From NCBI RefSeq assembly GCF_003463825.1, contig NZ_QSDY01000024.1:1-26802 (forward strand): a DNA stretch of 26,802 nt. The letters run 5' to 3'. The position numbers were made by a program, and so were the translations under genes. This DNA is from Veillonella sp. AM51-8BH (GTDB taxonomy: Bacteria > Bacillota > Negativicutes > Veillonellales > Veillonellaceae). The notes under the pieces were generated by a model. It worked only from the letters and a program-made list of their open reading frames with translations, did no database searches and was not told the DNA's origin. Of this stretch, positions 15,365 through 23,260 are shown one piece after another. The first letter of the stretch is position 1, and each line of letters starts with the position of its first letter.

Positions 15365-15450
15365 ATTTTTCGAAAAATATAATGACAAATGATAATCGAT
15401 AAGCTATAATAGAAATGTAAATAAATCGATAGGCTTCGATTTATAGCTTA
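15365..15450 (+). promoter_or_regulatory. Promoter and inverted repeats upstream of the CDF transporter
   Basis: ATGACA (15382-15387) and TATAAT (15405-15410) with a 17-base spacer form a good promoter. A perfect 14-bp palindrome, ATTTTTCGAAAAAT (15365-15378), lies just before the -35. A perfect 10-bp inverted repeat (15400-15409 with 15441-15450) overlaps the -10. An 8-bp hairpin (15421-15428 with 15437-15444) follows the start site. These are candidate sites for a metal-responsive regulator, but I cannot match them to a named family. Confidence 0.6.
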
Positions 15451-15480
15451 GTGAATTGAATGTAAGAGGTGTAGTTTAAT

Positions 15481-16605
15481 ATGATTTTGCAAGAAAATAG
15501 TGCAGCACGTAATCGGGGGATTACGCTTGCTAGTATAAAAGGTATTATAGGTAACGTCGTTCTCGTTATTTTTAAAATGATTGTAGGCCTTGCGTCTAAC
15601 TCTATCGCCATCATCCTTGATGCGGTAAACAACTTAACAGACGTTTTGTCCTCTGTATTGACCATTGTTGGTACAAAATTAGCAGCTAAGGGTGCCGATA
15701 AGGAGCATCCATTTGGTCATGGTCGTATCGAATATATGACTACCATGGCGATTGCTTTCATCATCCTTGGTGCCGGCCTTGGATCTCTTAAGGAATCCAT
15801 AGAAAAAATAATTCATCCTGAGGTATCTACCTTTGATGTTCCGAGCTTGGCGATTATCGCCGTTGCTATCGTTGTAAAAGTTGTAATGGGCCGTTATATT
15901 AAGGCACAAGGTGAAAAATATAAATCTGATGCTCTTGTAGCGTCTGGTATAGATGCCCTTTTTGATGCGGTAATTACCTTTGCCACATTAGTATCTGCAG
16001 CTTTAGTATTCTTCTTTAACTTTGATATTCAAGGTTATGTAGGGGCCGCTATCTCCGTATTGATTTTGAAAGCAGCTTATGACATTTTAAAAGAAATGTA
16101 TAATCACTTGCTTGGCATTCGTGCAGATGATAACTTAGTTCGTGAAATTAAAGAAACTATCGCTCAACATCCAAATGTGGGCGGTGTATATGATTTAGTA
16201 TTAAATAGCTACGGTCCTGGTGAAACAATTGGCTCCGTTCATATTACAGTGCCAGATACGATGACCATGGCAGATATTCATCCCCTAACAAAAGGTATCG
16301 CCGTTCATCTTTATAAAAAATTTGGTATTGCTATGACCGTTGGCGTATATGCTGAAAACCAACCTAGTGTAGAAGTGCTTGAAATAAGACAAGCTCTCGA
16401 CCAAGTTGTGAGTCTATATACCCATGTAGTACAAGTACATGCGTTCTACGTACAAGAAGAAAAGAAAGTTATCTACTACGATATTATCTTTGACTTTGAC
16501 GAAGAAGATCCGCATGGCACATTAGAAAAAATTAAAGCAGAAATGCAAAAACGCTGCCCTGAATATACACAATTTGCTATCGTAGATACTGACTTCAGTA
16601 ACTAA
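15481..16605 (+). CDS. Cation diffusion facilitator family transporter, possibly manganese efflux
   Basis: The 374-residue protein has the CDF layout: about six membrane helices to residue 210 and a cytoplasmic C-terminal domain. Metal-site motifs are NNLTD in TM2 (DAVNNLTDVLSS) and DALFD in TM5 (SGIDALFDAVIT), plus the HPFGHGR loop between TM2 and TM3. An Asn-x3-Asp with Asp-x3-Asp arrangement, without histidine in TM5, resembles MntE-type manganese exporters more than zinc exporters; this is family inference. The cytoplasmic domain is longer than usual and appears to have an extra segment after about residue 300. AAGAGGT (15464-15470) precedes ATG 15481. The promoter region has several inverted repeats. 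A strong terminator follows. Confidence 0.88.
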   Translation: MILQENSAARNRGITLASIKGIIGNVVLVIFKMIVGLASNSIAIILDAVNNLTDVLSSVLTIVGTKLAAKGADKEHPFGHGRIEYMTTMAIAFIILGAGLGSLKESIEKIIHPEVSTFDVPSLAIIAVAIVVKVVMGRYIKAQGEKYKSDALVASGIDALFDAVITFATLVSAALVFFFNFDIQGYVGAAISVLILKAAYDILKEMYNHLLGIRADDNLVREIKETIAQHPNVGGVYDLVLNSYGPGETIGSVHITVPDTMTMADIHPLTKGIAVHLYKKFGIAMTVGVYAENQPSVEVLEIRQALDQVVSLYTHVVQVHAFYVQEEKKVIYYDIIFDFDEEDPHGTLEKIKAEMQKRCPEYTQFAIVDTDFSN

Positions 16606-16617
16606 TAGTATAAAAAT

Positions 16618-16680
16618 AAAGGCTTCAATCAATCATCGACAGAATACGTTTTGTCGAGCATTGGTTGAAGCCTTTTCTTT
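16618..16680 (+). terminator. Terminator after the CDF gene
   Basis: An 11-bp outer stem (16618-16628 with 16665-16675) extends inward with two further helices, including TCGACA with TGTCGA. It is followed by TTTTCTTTT. Confidence 0.88.
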
Positions 16681-16782
16681 TATTAGTTTAGAGATTTCGC
16701 TATACTATAGTTAAAAGAGAGGGGGTTCTATGCTACTATGAAACTAGGTAATAAAGGATAGAAGTTTAGAAAATAGACTGAC

Positions 16783-16811
16783 TTGAAATTTATGCCCTAA
16801 GTGAATATAAT
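16783..16811 (+). promoter_or_regulatory. Promoter of the exported YezG-like gene
   Basis: TTGAAA (16783-16788) and TATAAT (16806-16811) are separated by 17 bases, close to consensus. The -10 is flanked by CCCTAA (16795-16800) and TTAGGG (16835-16840), an inverted repeat that could be an operator. The 100 bases upstream contain only minimal ORFs (for example at 16730), which I do not regard as genes. Confidence 0.75.
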
Positions 16812-16863
16812 ATATTGTGTAAAATATAATTTGTTTAGGGAATCCTATCTGAGGAGAGATATA

Positions 16864-17436
16864 ATGAAGAAATTTGCTCTTACAATGTTAGCTGTAATGG
16901 CGGCCGTTGCTGTGTTGGCGGTTCAGCCTGCAGATGCGAAGAAGGTACAACAAGATCCTAGTATGGCACTTATTGATATGCCTATGAATGATGAAATTCA
17001 GCAAGTTAATAGTGTATCTAAATCTGCAAATAAAGAAACACAACGTTTATCTAATAAGTTAGCAGATGCTACAAGAGTGATGGTTAAGAAAAATTGGAAA
17101 ACCATCTACATTAAAGCTGTACCTACAGGAGATAAATCAGCTGTACGTTTCTATTACACAGATAAAAATGGTCAAGTATATAATGGCCAAGTTATTAGAA
17201 ATACAGGTTTATCTAAAGGTAAATACATGGCTGGTTCCATGCGCCAAACTGAAGCTTTACAAGAGTTAGTTAACCATTTGCAACGTACTGGTCAAGAGGT
17301 GCCGTCCTCTATCGATATCATCATTACGCAAGGTGGATATCGCAGTAAAACAATCTTTAACTACGATGAAGATACAAGCAATCTTGCAGCGTATCAACAA
17401 CAATATGAACAACAAAACTTCCCGATTATGAAGTAG
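16864..17436 (+). CDS. Exported protein with a YezG-like (DUF600) fold
   Basis: The start is ATG 16864, preceded by GAGGAGA (16851-16857), rather than the upstream in-frame GTG at 16801. The 190-residue product has a clear signal peptide: KK, a hydrophobic core, and PADA before KK at residues 25-26. The mature part matches the pattern of the YezG/DUF600 immunity-protein family: a helix, then WKTIYIKAVP, VRFYYTDKNGQVYNG, a helix with LQELVNHLQ, then IDIIITQGGYRSKTIFNYDED. That family usually contains cytoplasmic antitoxins, so export is odd. The match is by eye and remote. No toxin gene is adjacent. It has its own promoter and shares a bidirectional terminator with cycA. Confidence 0.6.
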   Translation: MKKFALTMLAVMAAVAVLAVQPADAKKVQQDPSMALIDMPMNDEIQQVNSVSKSANKETQRLSNKLADATRVMVKKNWKTIYIKAVPTGDKSAVRFYYTDKNGQVYNGQVIRNTGLSKGKYMAGSMRQTEALQELVNHLQRTGQEVPSSIDIIITQGGYRSKTIFNYDEDTSNLAAYQQQYEQQNFPIMK

Positions 17437-17556
17437 GATGTATTAGGAGCTATATGATGAAAGAAGCATATGTTACCCGCTTTCTTTATATCATTAGAAG
17501 CCTATTATGAAAGAGAATACTAAAGAAAAAACTAGATAATATTATTATGATAGTTA

Positions 17557-17603
17557 AAAAGGACTGTAATAGAATGTTTTTAGCATTCTATTACAGTCCT
17601 TTT
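17557..17603. terminator. Bidirectional terminator between convergent genes
   Basis: A perfect 20-bp stem (17557-17576 with 17584-17603) and a 7-nt loop have A-rich and T-rich ends. It can terminate both the plus-strand exported-protein gene and the minus-strand cycA. Confidence 0.92.
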
Positions 17604-17605
17604 AG

Positions 17606-18772
17606 TTAGATTATGTAATCGTCAGAATCTTCTTTTTTAGGTTTTTTGTAAATTTCTTTTACACCAGCCATCTCGATAAGTTCCTCACTGAGTGCATCTT
17701 CATCATCTGTATTAAGCATGGAGTAGAAGGCCCAGAGAATAACGAACCAAATTGGTGTAAACAAGAGGGCAATTCGAGTGTCTTCGTTTAGGGCGAGAAT
17801 ACCTAGAATGAAAACAAAGAACGCAAGGATGATGTAATTCATCACTGGGAATAGAGGCATTTTGAATTTAGACTGTGCCGCTAATTCAGGGTTTTTCTTA
17901 CGATATTTAAGGTGACAAATAACCATCATGGCCCAAATAAAGATGAAGCAGAATGTAGAGATAGATGTAATCATAACGAATACTGCTTCTGGCATTACAT
18001 AGTTGAGTACAACTGTAATTAATAGTACTGCAGCGGAGAAAATGGTTGCTTGATATGGTACGCTGCTGTGTGTTAAGCGGCGCATAGAGCTTGGCGCATG
18101 ACCGCGTTTTGCAAGGGCGTAAATCATACGGCCTGTACTAAAGATACCAGAGTTTGTAGCAGATGCAGCAGATGTAAGAACTACAAAGTTTACGATGCCT
18201 GCAGCGGCTGCAATACCAACTGCTGTAAATACGGCCACAAATGGGCTAGCAGATGGGTTGACGGCTGTCCAAGGATAAATGCTCATGATGATAGCCAAAG
18301 AACCCACATAGAACAAAATAATGCGTAATGGAATGTTGTTAATCGCCATAGGGATAACCTTTTCAGGATCCTCTGTTTCACCAGCTGTTAAACCTACGAG
18401 CTCGATACCTGTGAAAGCGAAAACAACCATTTGGAATGATAAGATAAAGCCCATCGTTCCGTTCGGGAACCAGCCCCCATAATTCCACATATTACTAAAG
18501 GCGGCAACGCCTGCATCAGTAGTAAAACCTGTGACAATCATGATGATACCGATGATAATGAGGGAGATGATGGCAATTACCTTAATCAAGGCAAACCAGA
18601 ACTCCATTTCACCGAAGTACTTTACGGCTGTTAAGTTCATTAATAGCAATGCCACTAAGACGACAAGGGCGGGTATCCATTGAGGCAGCCACGGTATCCA
18701 GAACTGCATATAGAGCCTACGGCTGTTAAATCGGCCATGGCTAGTGAAAGCCAACAGAACCAGTATGTCCAT
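17606..18772 (-). CDS. cycA: CycA-like D-serine/D-alanine/glycine permease, C-terminal fragment (2 of 2)
   Basis: This fragment covers transmembrane segments from about the fourth to the twelfth of an APC-family amino-acid permease. Homology begins at LYMQFWIPWLPQW; the residues before that are read in a wrong frame. CycA-like stretches include VKYFGEMEFWFALIK, GIELVGLTAGETEDPEK, INFVVLTSAAS-type sequence and FSTGRMIYALAKRG. CycA imports D-serine, D-alanine and glycine by proton symport. The charged C-terminal tail (from about TDDEDALSEELIEM) extends beyond typical E. coli CycA. Joined with the N-terminal fragment, the permease is about 480 residues. Confidence 0.82.
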   Translation of the reverse strand: MDILVLLAFTSHGRFNSRRLYMQFWIPWLPQWIPALVVLVALLLMNLTAVKYFGEMEFWFALIKVIAIISLIIIGIIMIVTGFTTDAGVAAFSNMWNYGGWFPNGTMGFILSFQMVVFAFTGIELVGLTAGETEDPEKVIPMAINNIPLRIILFYVGSLAIIMSIYPWTAVNPSASPFVAVFTAVGIAAAAGIVNFVVLTSAASATNSGIFSTGRMIYALAKRGHAPSSMRRLTHSSVPYQATIFSAAVLLITVVLNYVMPEAVFVMITSISTFCFIFIWAMMVICHLKYRKKNPELAAQSKFKMPLFPVMNYIILAFFVFILGILALNEDTRIALLFTPIWFVILWAFYSMLNTDDEDALSEELIEMAGVKEIYKKPKKEDSDDYII

Positions 18773-19047
18773 CCTGTGATAAAGGCTGCTCGATCACCTA
18801 AATAATCTTCTACGAAATCGATAAAAGAGTGGTGGTTCAAGTTAGACAATAATAATTCACCTAAAGCTCTCATGATGAAGAAGCAGATAATACCTGTAAT
18901 AAGGTAGGCGAAAATAATGGATGGACCGGCCAAGTGAATGGCACGACCGGAGCCTAAGAATAAGCCTGTACCGATGGCCCCGCCAATGGCGAGCAACTGT
19001 ACGTGCCGATTCTTAAGGCCCCGTTTTAACTGATGCGTATCAGACAT
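18655..19047 (-). CDS. cycA: CycA-like permease, N-terminal fragment (1 of 2)
   Basis: The first three membrane segments are present, with the APC signature LKNRHVQLLAIGGAIGTGLF near the N terminus and the CycA-like FITGWTYWFCWLSLAMADLT. The frame is correct through MADLTAVG and then drifts into unrelated residues. The other frame continues YMQFWIPWLPQW, so one base is missing near 18711-18714 (GGCTCTATATG on the coding strand). AAAGAGGT on the coding strand precedes the ATG by about eight bases. A promoter and leader hairpin lie just upstream. As with the other breaks here, a sequencing error is the simplest cause. Confidence 0.85.
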   Translation of the reverse strand: MSDTHQLKRGLKNRHVQLLAIGGAIGTGLFLGSGRAIHLAGPSIIFAYLITGIICFFIMRALGELLLSNLNHHSFIDFVEDYLGDRAAFITGWTYWFCWLSLAMADLTAVGSICSSGYRGCLNGYPPLSS

Positions 19048-19085
19048 AGTAAAGACCTCTTTTCTACAAACTATCTACAAATATA

Positions 19086-19111
19086 AAAAGCCATGGATGA
19101 CCATAGCTTTT
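19086..19111 (-). terminator. Hairpin with T run in the cycA leader (possible attenuator)
   Basis: Read on the minus strand, AAAAGC pairs with GCTTTT and ATGG pairs inside with a small bulge, followed by five T residues. It lies between the predicted cycA start site (about 19137) and the start codon at 19047, so it could act as an attenuator. Confidence 0.5.
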
Positions 19112-19143
19112 ATAATCTATAGAATCTATAAAACTATTTTCTT

Positions 19144-19172
19144 ATAATACAGTATCTATTACAAAAAGTCAA
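19144..19172 (-). promoter_or_regulatory. cycA promoter
   Basis: On the minus strand TTGACT (19172-19167) and TATTAT (19149-19144) are separated by 17 bases. The predicted start is near 19137, giving a leader of about 90 nt. Confidence 0.75.
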
Positions 19173-19284
19173 ATGTATTTTTGTGGTAGACATATAGAAA
19201 GAAACGTATTATTAATATACGAATAAAAGAGAAATTATTCATAATTTTTAAAAGGATACTATGCCTTAAAAGGTTTTAAATATT

Positions 19285-19293
19285 TGCTATAAT
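19285..19293 (+). promoter_or_regulatory. Extended -10 promoter of the NimA-like gene
   Basis: TGCTATAAT is an extended -10 with perfect TATAAT at 19288-19293. The -35 (CTTAAA, 19265-19270) is weak. It drives transcription away from cycA, making the 287-base gap a divergent promoter region. Confidence 0.65.
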
Positions 19294-19334
19294 AATACAT
19301 AGATTATCTTTTACGTAAAGTAGTGGGGGTTATT

Positions 19335-19847
19335 ATGAGACGACAAGATCGCATGGTTACAGATATAGATGAAATTAAAGGGATTTTAAATAGTACTCGT
19401 ATCATTCACCTAGGTCTGATGGATGGTGATTACCCTTACGTGGTGCCCTTACATTTTGGATATGAATTTATAGATGAGGTACTTTATATCTATGTACATG
19501 GCCATTATGAGGGGAAAAAGTTTAGTTTGATTCAAGCGAATCCCCATGTATTTATTGAAATTGATGGTAGCGATGAAGCCCTCGTTTCAGGTGGAGATAT
19601 ACCATGTAAATATAGCTCGGTATACTCTAGTGTGATGGGTCGTGGAGAGGCTACCTATTTAGAGTCTATTGATGAAAAATCTCATGGCTTACAAGTATTG
19701 ATGAAACATCAGACAGGACGTGAATTTACTTTTACGGAAGCCATGGTAAACTCTGTGGGCGTAGTTCAAATTAAAATTGTCGACTATACGGCCAAAAGGC
19801 GAAGACAACTTGAACAAGATACTATTATGCCGCCATTAACTAAATAA
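19335..19847 (+). CDS. Pyridoxamine 5'-phosphate oxidase-related FMN-binding protein, NimA-like
   Basis: I place the start at ATG 19335 (MRRQDRM), typical of the family, instead of GTG 19323; the G-rich AGTGGGGG just upstream serves as Shine-Dalgarno. The 170-residue protein has family landmarks: a helix ending in GILNSTRIIHLGLMDGDYPYVVPLHFGY, then HGHYEGKKFSLIQANPHV, and YSSVMGRGEAT. These split-barrel flavoproteins bind FMN as dimers. Some (Nim) reduce 5-nitroimidazole drugs to inactive amines, but most relatives have unknown roles, so resistance should not be assumed. It is a single-gene unit with its own promoter and terminator. Confidence 0.85.
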   Translation: MRRQDRMVTDIDEIKGILNSTRIIHLGLMDGDYPYVVPLHFGYEFIDEVLYIYVHGHYEGKKFSLIQANPHVFIEIDGSDEALVSGGDIPCKYSSVYSSVMGRGEATYLESIDEKSHGLQVLMKHQTGREFTFTEAMVNSVGVVQIKIVDYTAKRRRQLEQDTIMPPLTK

Positions 19848-19856
19848 TGACACAAC

Positions 19857-19902
19857 AATCCTATTGAACTCTATTATGATATAGCGTTCAGTAGGATTTT
19901 TT
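19857..19902 (+). terminator. Terminator after the NimA-like gene
   Basis: A 13-bp stem (19857-19869 with 19886-19898, one G-U pair) is followed by a T run ending at 19902. Confidence 0.88.
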
Positions 19903-20081
19903 ATATTGAAACTAAGCATTAGATACATTATTTGGTTGTGACCATGCTTTCACAAAAGGAAAGATAAAAGTTTTATGAAGTAGCTAGAGCTACAGAAACG
20001 GTAGCTTGATTTTGATATAAATAAGAAAATATATCATTATATGTGTGGAGTATATTATAAATTTTTGTAATAGGAGAGAAT

Positions 20082-20843
20082 ATGAAGAAAACTATAGGTA
20101 AATCAATTTTAGCTGCTATAGCTGTGGGTTTAGTATCTATAAGCTATGTATCTGCAGATACTGTTGATCAGTCTGTATCTACGAATAATTCTGAGGCCGT
20201 ATCTAAGTCTAAAAATATTACGCCAAACATGAATAATGCTTCTCCGATTATACAAATACCAAGAACGCAATTAGTAGGCTGGCCTATGATGACTCAAGAC
20301 AGTGCTCGTAACTTTAAGGGGGTAGCAGAGGCTATTCAGAAATTGCCTTATGAGGCTGAAGTACCTAGTTATATACCTTTTGGATATCAGCTTTATACAG
20401 CGCGTCACGATCAAAATGATGTCTTAGAGGTTGTATATTACAAAAGAGGCGGGCCTATCTACCAGGATGGGAATAAATTTATTACTAATGTTATGGCTTA
20501 TCGAATGGGATATTCCTTGGATACCGTAAGAGATACAGCGTATATTCCTGCAGAGTACAAGGACTATGAATGGTCTGAACAAGGTGAATCTGGCAAGGTG
20601 TATTATACAGGTAAGCCAGGCGTACAACTAATCCGTAGCATTACGTGGATGGAAGGCGGCATGGCGTACTTCTTATTCTTCTTAGAACCTGTGAAAGCAG
20701 TTGATGCTGAATTCTATAAGGAACATGTGGTGCCTGTAAAAACTATAGATAGCTCACGTTATGAATTGTTAGGAAACTATCCGGTTACGAAGATTTCAAA
20801 CAAAACAAGAGATGAATACGATAAAGAACGAATGATTCCTTAG
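20082..20843 (+). CDS. Exported DUF4367-like protein, tandem paralogue 1
   Basis: The 253-residue product has a signal peptide with cleavage predicted after VSA at residue 25. A linker follows, then one module at about residues 88-225: LPYEAEVPSYIPFGY, DVLEVVYYK, MAYRMGYSLDTV, the WSEQGESGKVYYTG turn, SITWMEGGMAYFLFFLEP and FYKEHVVPVKTID. The pattern of a predicted alpha/beta module with a PSYIPxGY start resembles DUF4367; this is a by-eye match and no function is known. GGAGA precedes ATG 20082. It is the first of three neighbouring paralogues, spaced 89 and 67 bases apart without terminators, so probably one operon. Its module is closest to paralogue 2. Confidence 0.8.
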   Translation: MKKTIGKSILAAIAVGLVSISYVSADTVDQSVSTNNSEAVSKSKNITPNMNNASPIIQIPRTQLVGWPMMTQDSARNFKGVAEAIQKLPYEAEVPSYIPFGYQLYTARHDQNDVLEVVYYKRGGPIYQDGNKFITNVMAYRMGYSLDTVRDTAYIPAEYKDYEWSEQGESGKVYYTGKPGVQLIRSITWMEGGMAYFLFFLEPVKAVDAEFYKEHVVPVKTIDSSRYELLGNYPVTKISNKTRDEYDKERMIP

Positions 20844-20932
20844 CAGATACACTGATGTTATACAAACTGTATCTAAAATAATATATTGTGTATAGCGGCG
20901 AAATTAGTAGTCGCTTATAAAGAGGAAAAAAT

Positions 20933-21598
20933 ATGAGAAAAACAATGTACAAGTCCGTTTTAGCTGTTATCGCTACTGGGCTACTATCTGTAGGAATGGC
21001 AACAGCAGAAACGGTGTATACCTCTGATACTACAGATCAGTCTGTATCTACTCAAACACATAAGCTAGGACATAATTTTAGAAATGTAGAGCCTAGAACT
21101 GACCATTTACAGTGGCACTTTCATGATTGGCCTATAGAGAATACACAAAAGGCGCATACTTTTAAGGGCAATCTAATAGAGGCAGCACAGAAGCTTCCAT
21201 ATGAGGTTAAGGCACCTAGCTATATCCCTTATGGCTATGAGGTCTATACAGTGCGTCAAGATAAAAATGATGTATTAGAGGTTGTATACTTTATAAAAAA
21301 TGCTCAAACATATAGAGATGGTAAGAAAAATCTCGCTAGTATTTTTGTTTATAGAATGGGCTATTCCGTGAACGATGTAAAAGATGTACCGTATGTTCCT
21401 GCTGAGTATAAGGACTTTGAATGGTCTGAACCAGGTGAATCCGGTGAAGTCTTTTATACCGGTGATCCAGCAGCACAATTGATTCGTAGCATTACGTGGA
21501 CAAAGGACGGTATGGCATACTCCTTATTGTTCTTAGAACCAGTGAAAGCAGTTGATGCTGAATTCTATAAGGAACATGTGGAGCCTATAAAAATATAG
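20933..21598 (+). CDS. Exported DUF4367-like protein, tandem paralogue 2, C terminus probably cut by a frameshift
   Basis: This 221-residue product has a signal peptide with likely cleavage after ATA at residue 25 and one module parallel to paralogue 1 (LPYEVKAPSYIPYGY, DVLEVVYF, YRMGYSVNDV, WSEPGESGEVFYTG). The end is abrupt at VEPIKI. Adding one A to the A5 run at 21589-21593 continues with NIDRSCSDLLGIKRKRV and a stop at 21643-21645. This parallels NID/TID-xSR-x-LLG in the other two copies. The natural protein is therefore probably about 237 residues. A stretch of 55 bases near the 3' end (21532-21585) differs from paralogue 1 at only two positions, a sign of recent duplication or gene conversion. 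Confidence 0.8.
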   Translation: MRKTMYKSVLAVIATGLLSVGMATAETVYTSDTTDQSVSTQTHKLGHNFRNVEPRTDHLQWHFHDWPIENTQKAHTFKGNLIEAAQKLPYEVKAPSYIPYGYEVYTVRQDKNDVLEVVYFIKNAQTYRDGKKNLASIFVYRMGYSVNDVKDVPYVPAEYKDFEWSEPGESGEVFYTGDPAAQLIRSITWTKDGMAYSLLFLEPVKAVDAEFYKEHVEPIKI

Positions 21599-21665
21599 AT
21601 AGATCATGTAGTGATTTACTTGGAATAAAGCGGAAACGTGTATAACCGCTCAAAGAGGAGAGAAT

Positions 21666-23003
21666 ATGAAGAAAATAATAAGAGCTGCCATTTTATGTGC
21701 CACGATGGCTACTGCAGTCAGTATGTTTGGGGTACAGCCAGTTAGTGCTACATACCCGTTAATAGATAAAAATGGTAACACTGTTCCTGTTGAACGAGAT
21801 GTAGATAATCAGAAAACTATCGATGATAATCAAAAACTAATCGATCGTTATCTCTGGTATGATCAAGTTGGTGATAATGATATAGTTGAAACTAATATTG
21901 AGAGTGTCGTGCAGGAGTTTGGTTATCCATTACAAGTGCCGTCTTATATGCCTAAAGACTATGCAGTACGCGATGTAAAGGCCAAGTACCATGATGTATT
22001 AGAAATCGTATATACGGAAACGGGCCGTGATGGAGAATATGGTCCGAAATTAACCTTCTCTAATACAGATATTGTATATCGTATGGGGTGGGCTATCGAT
22101 ACTGTAGTAACACCTATATTAGAAAAGACAAATTATAAAGCTAAGGATGCAGTTAGCTTTATTACCCCTAATGGAATTTCTGTATATACGTTAGGTTCTA
22201 GAAAAGACGCTATTCAAATTGCTTACTGGGAAAAAGATAATAAAGTTCATATGCTTTACTTTGCTTCTTCAAGAAACCAAAGCTTTGTAAGCAAAATTGT
22301 AGACTCTGTAGGTCCTTTGAGCAACGTAGCCGCTGATGATGCTCGATTACGTGGTGATCGAAATGATAAGCAACATATTCAAGAACCTATTAAACAAAAT
22401 GTTGAAGAACAGGGTAAACAAAATGTTAAAATAGATTGGCCTCCTTATGAAACGATTCCTTTACCAGTGCGTACACATACAAATTCTGCATGGCCTATAC
22501 TTACGAGCAAATCCAAGGGCTTACCTAGCGGTGTAATTAATGCATCTCATAAGGTGTCCTATGACGTATCTGTACCAAGTTATTTACCGTTTGGCTATAC
22601 ATACTATGCTACACATTTTTATGACAATGATGTATTAGAAACTGTATATTGGAAGCAAGGTGAAGAGTATCAAGAGCGCAGTGGCCGTTGGGTAACTCAT
22701 ACTATGGTCTTCCGCATGAGTTATTCTATGGATACGGTTTGGCCTGAAGAATATATCCCAATGGAGTATCATGACGTACAGTGGAGTGACTCTACTCCAA
22801 TAGGGGAGGTTCACTATACAGGTGATGTAGATAAGGACTTAGTGCGCAGTGTTACGTGGTACAAGGATAATATGGCGTATTTCTTGTTCTTCCAAGTGCC
22901 TGTGAAAGCATCTGAAGCCGACTTTTATAGAGATCATGTAGTGCCGTTAAAAAATATCGATCCAAGTCGTACAGATTTAATTGGTGTAAAAACAATTCGT
23001 TAA
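21666..23003 (+). CDS. Exported two-module DUF4367-like protein, tandem paralogue 3
   Basis: The 445-residue product has a signal peptide (cleavage likely after VSA at residue 28) and two copies of the module. The N-terminal copy (about 80-212) is diverged: YPLQVPSYMPKDY, DVLEIVYTE, YRMGWAIDTV. The C-terminal copy (about 293-435) is closer to paralogues 1 and 2: YDVSVPSYLPFGY, DVLETVYWK, FRMSYSMDTV, SVTWYKDNMAYFLFF. A polar linker rich in Gln, Lys and Asn joins them (about 220-285). GAGGAGA precedes ATG 21666. The layout implies internal duplication as well as gene duplication. There is no membrane anchor or lipobox, so secretion to the periplasm or outside is expected. Function unknown. Confidence 0.8.
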   Translation: MKKIIRAAILCATMATAVSMFGVQPVSATYPLIDKNGNTVPVERDVDNQKTIDDNQKLIDRYLWYDQVGDNDIVETNIESVVQEFGYPLQVPSYMPKDYAVRDVKAKYHDVLEIVYTETGRDGEYGPKLTFSNTDIVYRMGWAIDTVVTPILEKTNYKAKDAVSFITPNGISVYTLGSRKDAIQIAYWEKDNKVHMLYFASSRNQSFVSKIVDSVGPLSNVAADDARLRGDRNDKQHIQEPIKQNVEEQGKQNVKIDWPPYETIPLPVRTHTNSAWPILTSKSKGLPSGVINASHKVSYDVSVPSYLPFGYTYYATHFYDNDVLETVYWKQGEEYQERSGRWVTHTMVFRMSYSMDTVWPEEYIPMEYHDVQWSDSTPIGEVHYTGDVDKDLVRSVTWYKDNMAYFLFFQVPVKASEADFYRDHVVPLKNIDPSRTDLIGVKTIR

Positions 23004-23080
23004 TAGTAAATAGTAATAAGAATATATAGTACAATTTTTGCTATCATAGAGCATTAGCATTTACCGAAAACAGTATATAA

Positions 23081-23133
23081 TAAAAAGAACCTACCTCCTA
23101 GATATTTTACTAATATCTTTGGAGATAGGTTCT
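23081..23133 (-). terminator. Terminator of the NCS2 permease gene, possibly shared
   Basis: A long hairpin (23086-23098 with 23121-23133, one mismatch, plus inner AGATATT/AATATCT) is followed on the minus strand by five T residues (complement of 23082-23086). The plus side lacks a good T run, so it primarily serves the minus-strand permease; it may also stop the paralogue operon. Between it and the permease, 23134-23260 is AT-rich with a 10-bp hairpin (23196-23205 with 23229-23238) and no gene. Confidence 0.7.
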
Positions 23134-23260
23134 CTTAGTATATGTAATTTACATATATTATCCTTTTGGCATTTTACATATATTTTGTTCTTAGCCTATT
23201 AGTGATTATAGCAACTAAAGTTTAGCTTTCACTAATAGCTTAATTATGAGCATACGTTAA

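Noticed and set aside
16730..16765. Very short leader ORFs upstream of the exported YezG-like gene
   Set aside because: They are three and seven codons long, lie upstream of the near-consensus promoter at 16783, and have no regulatory codon pattern.
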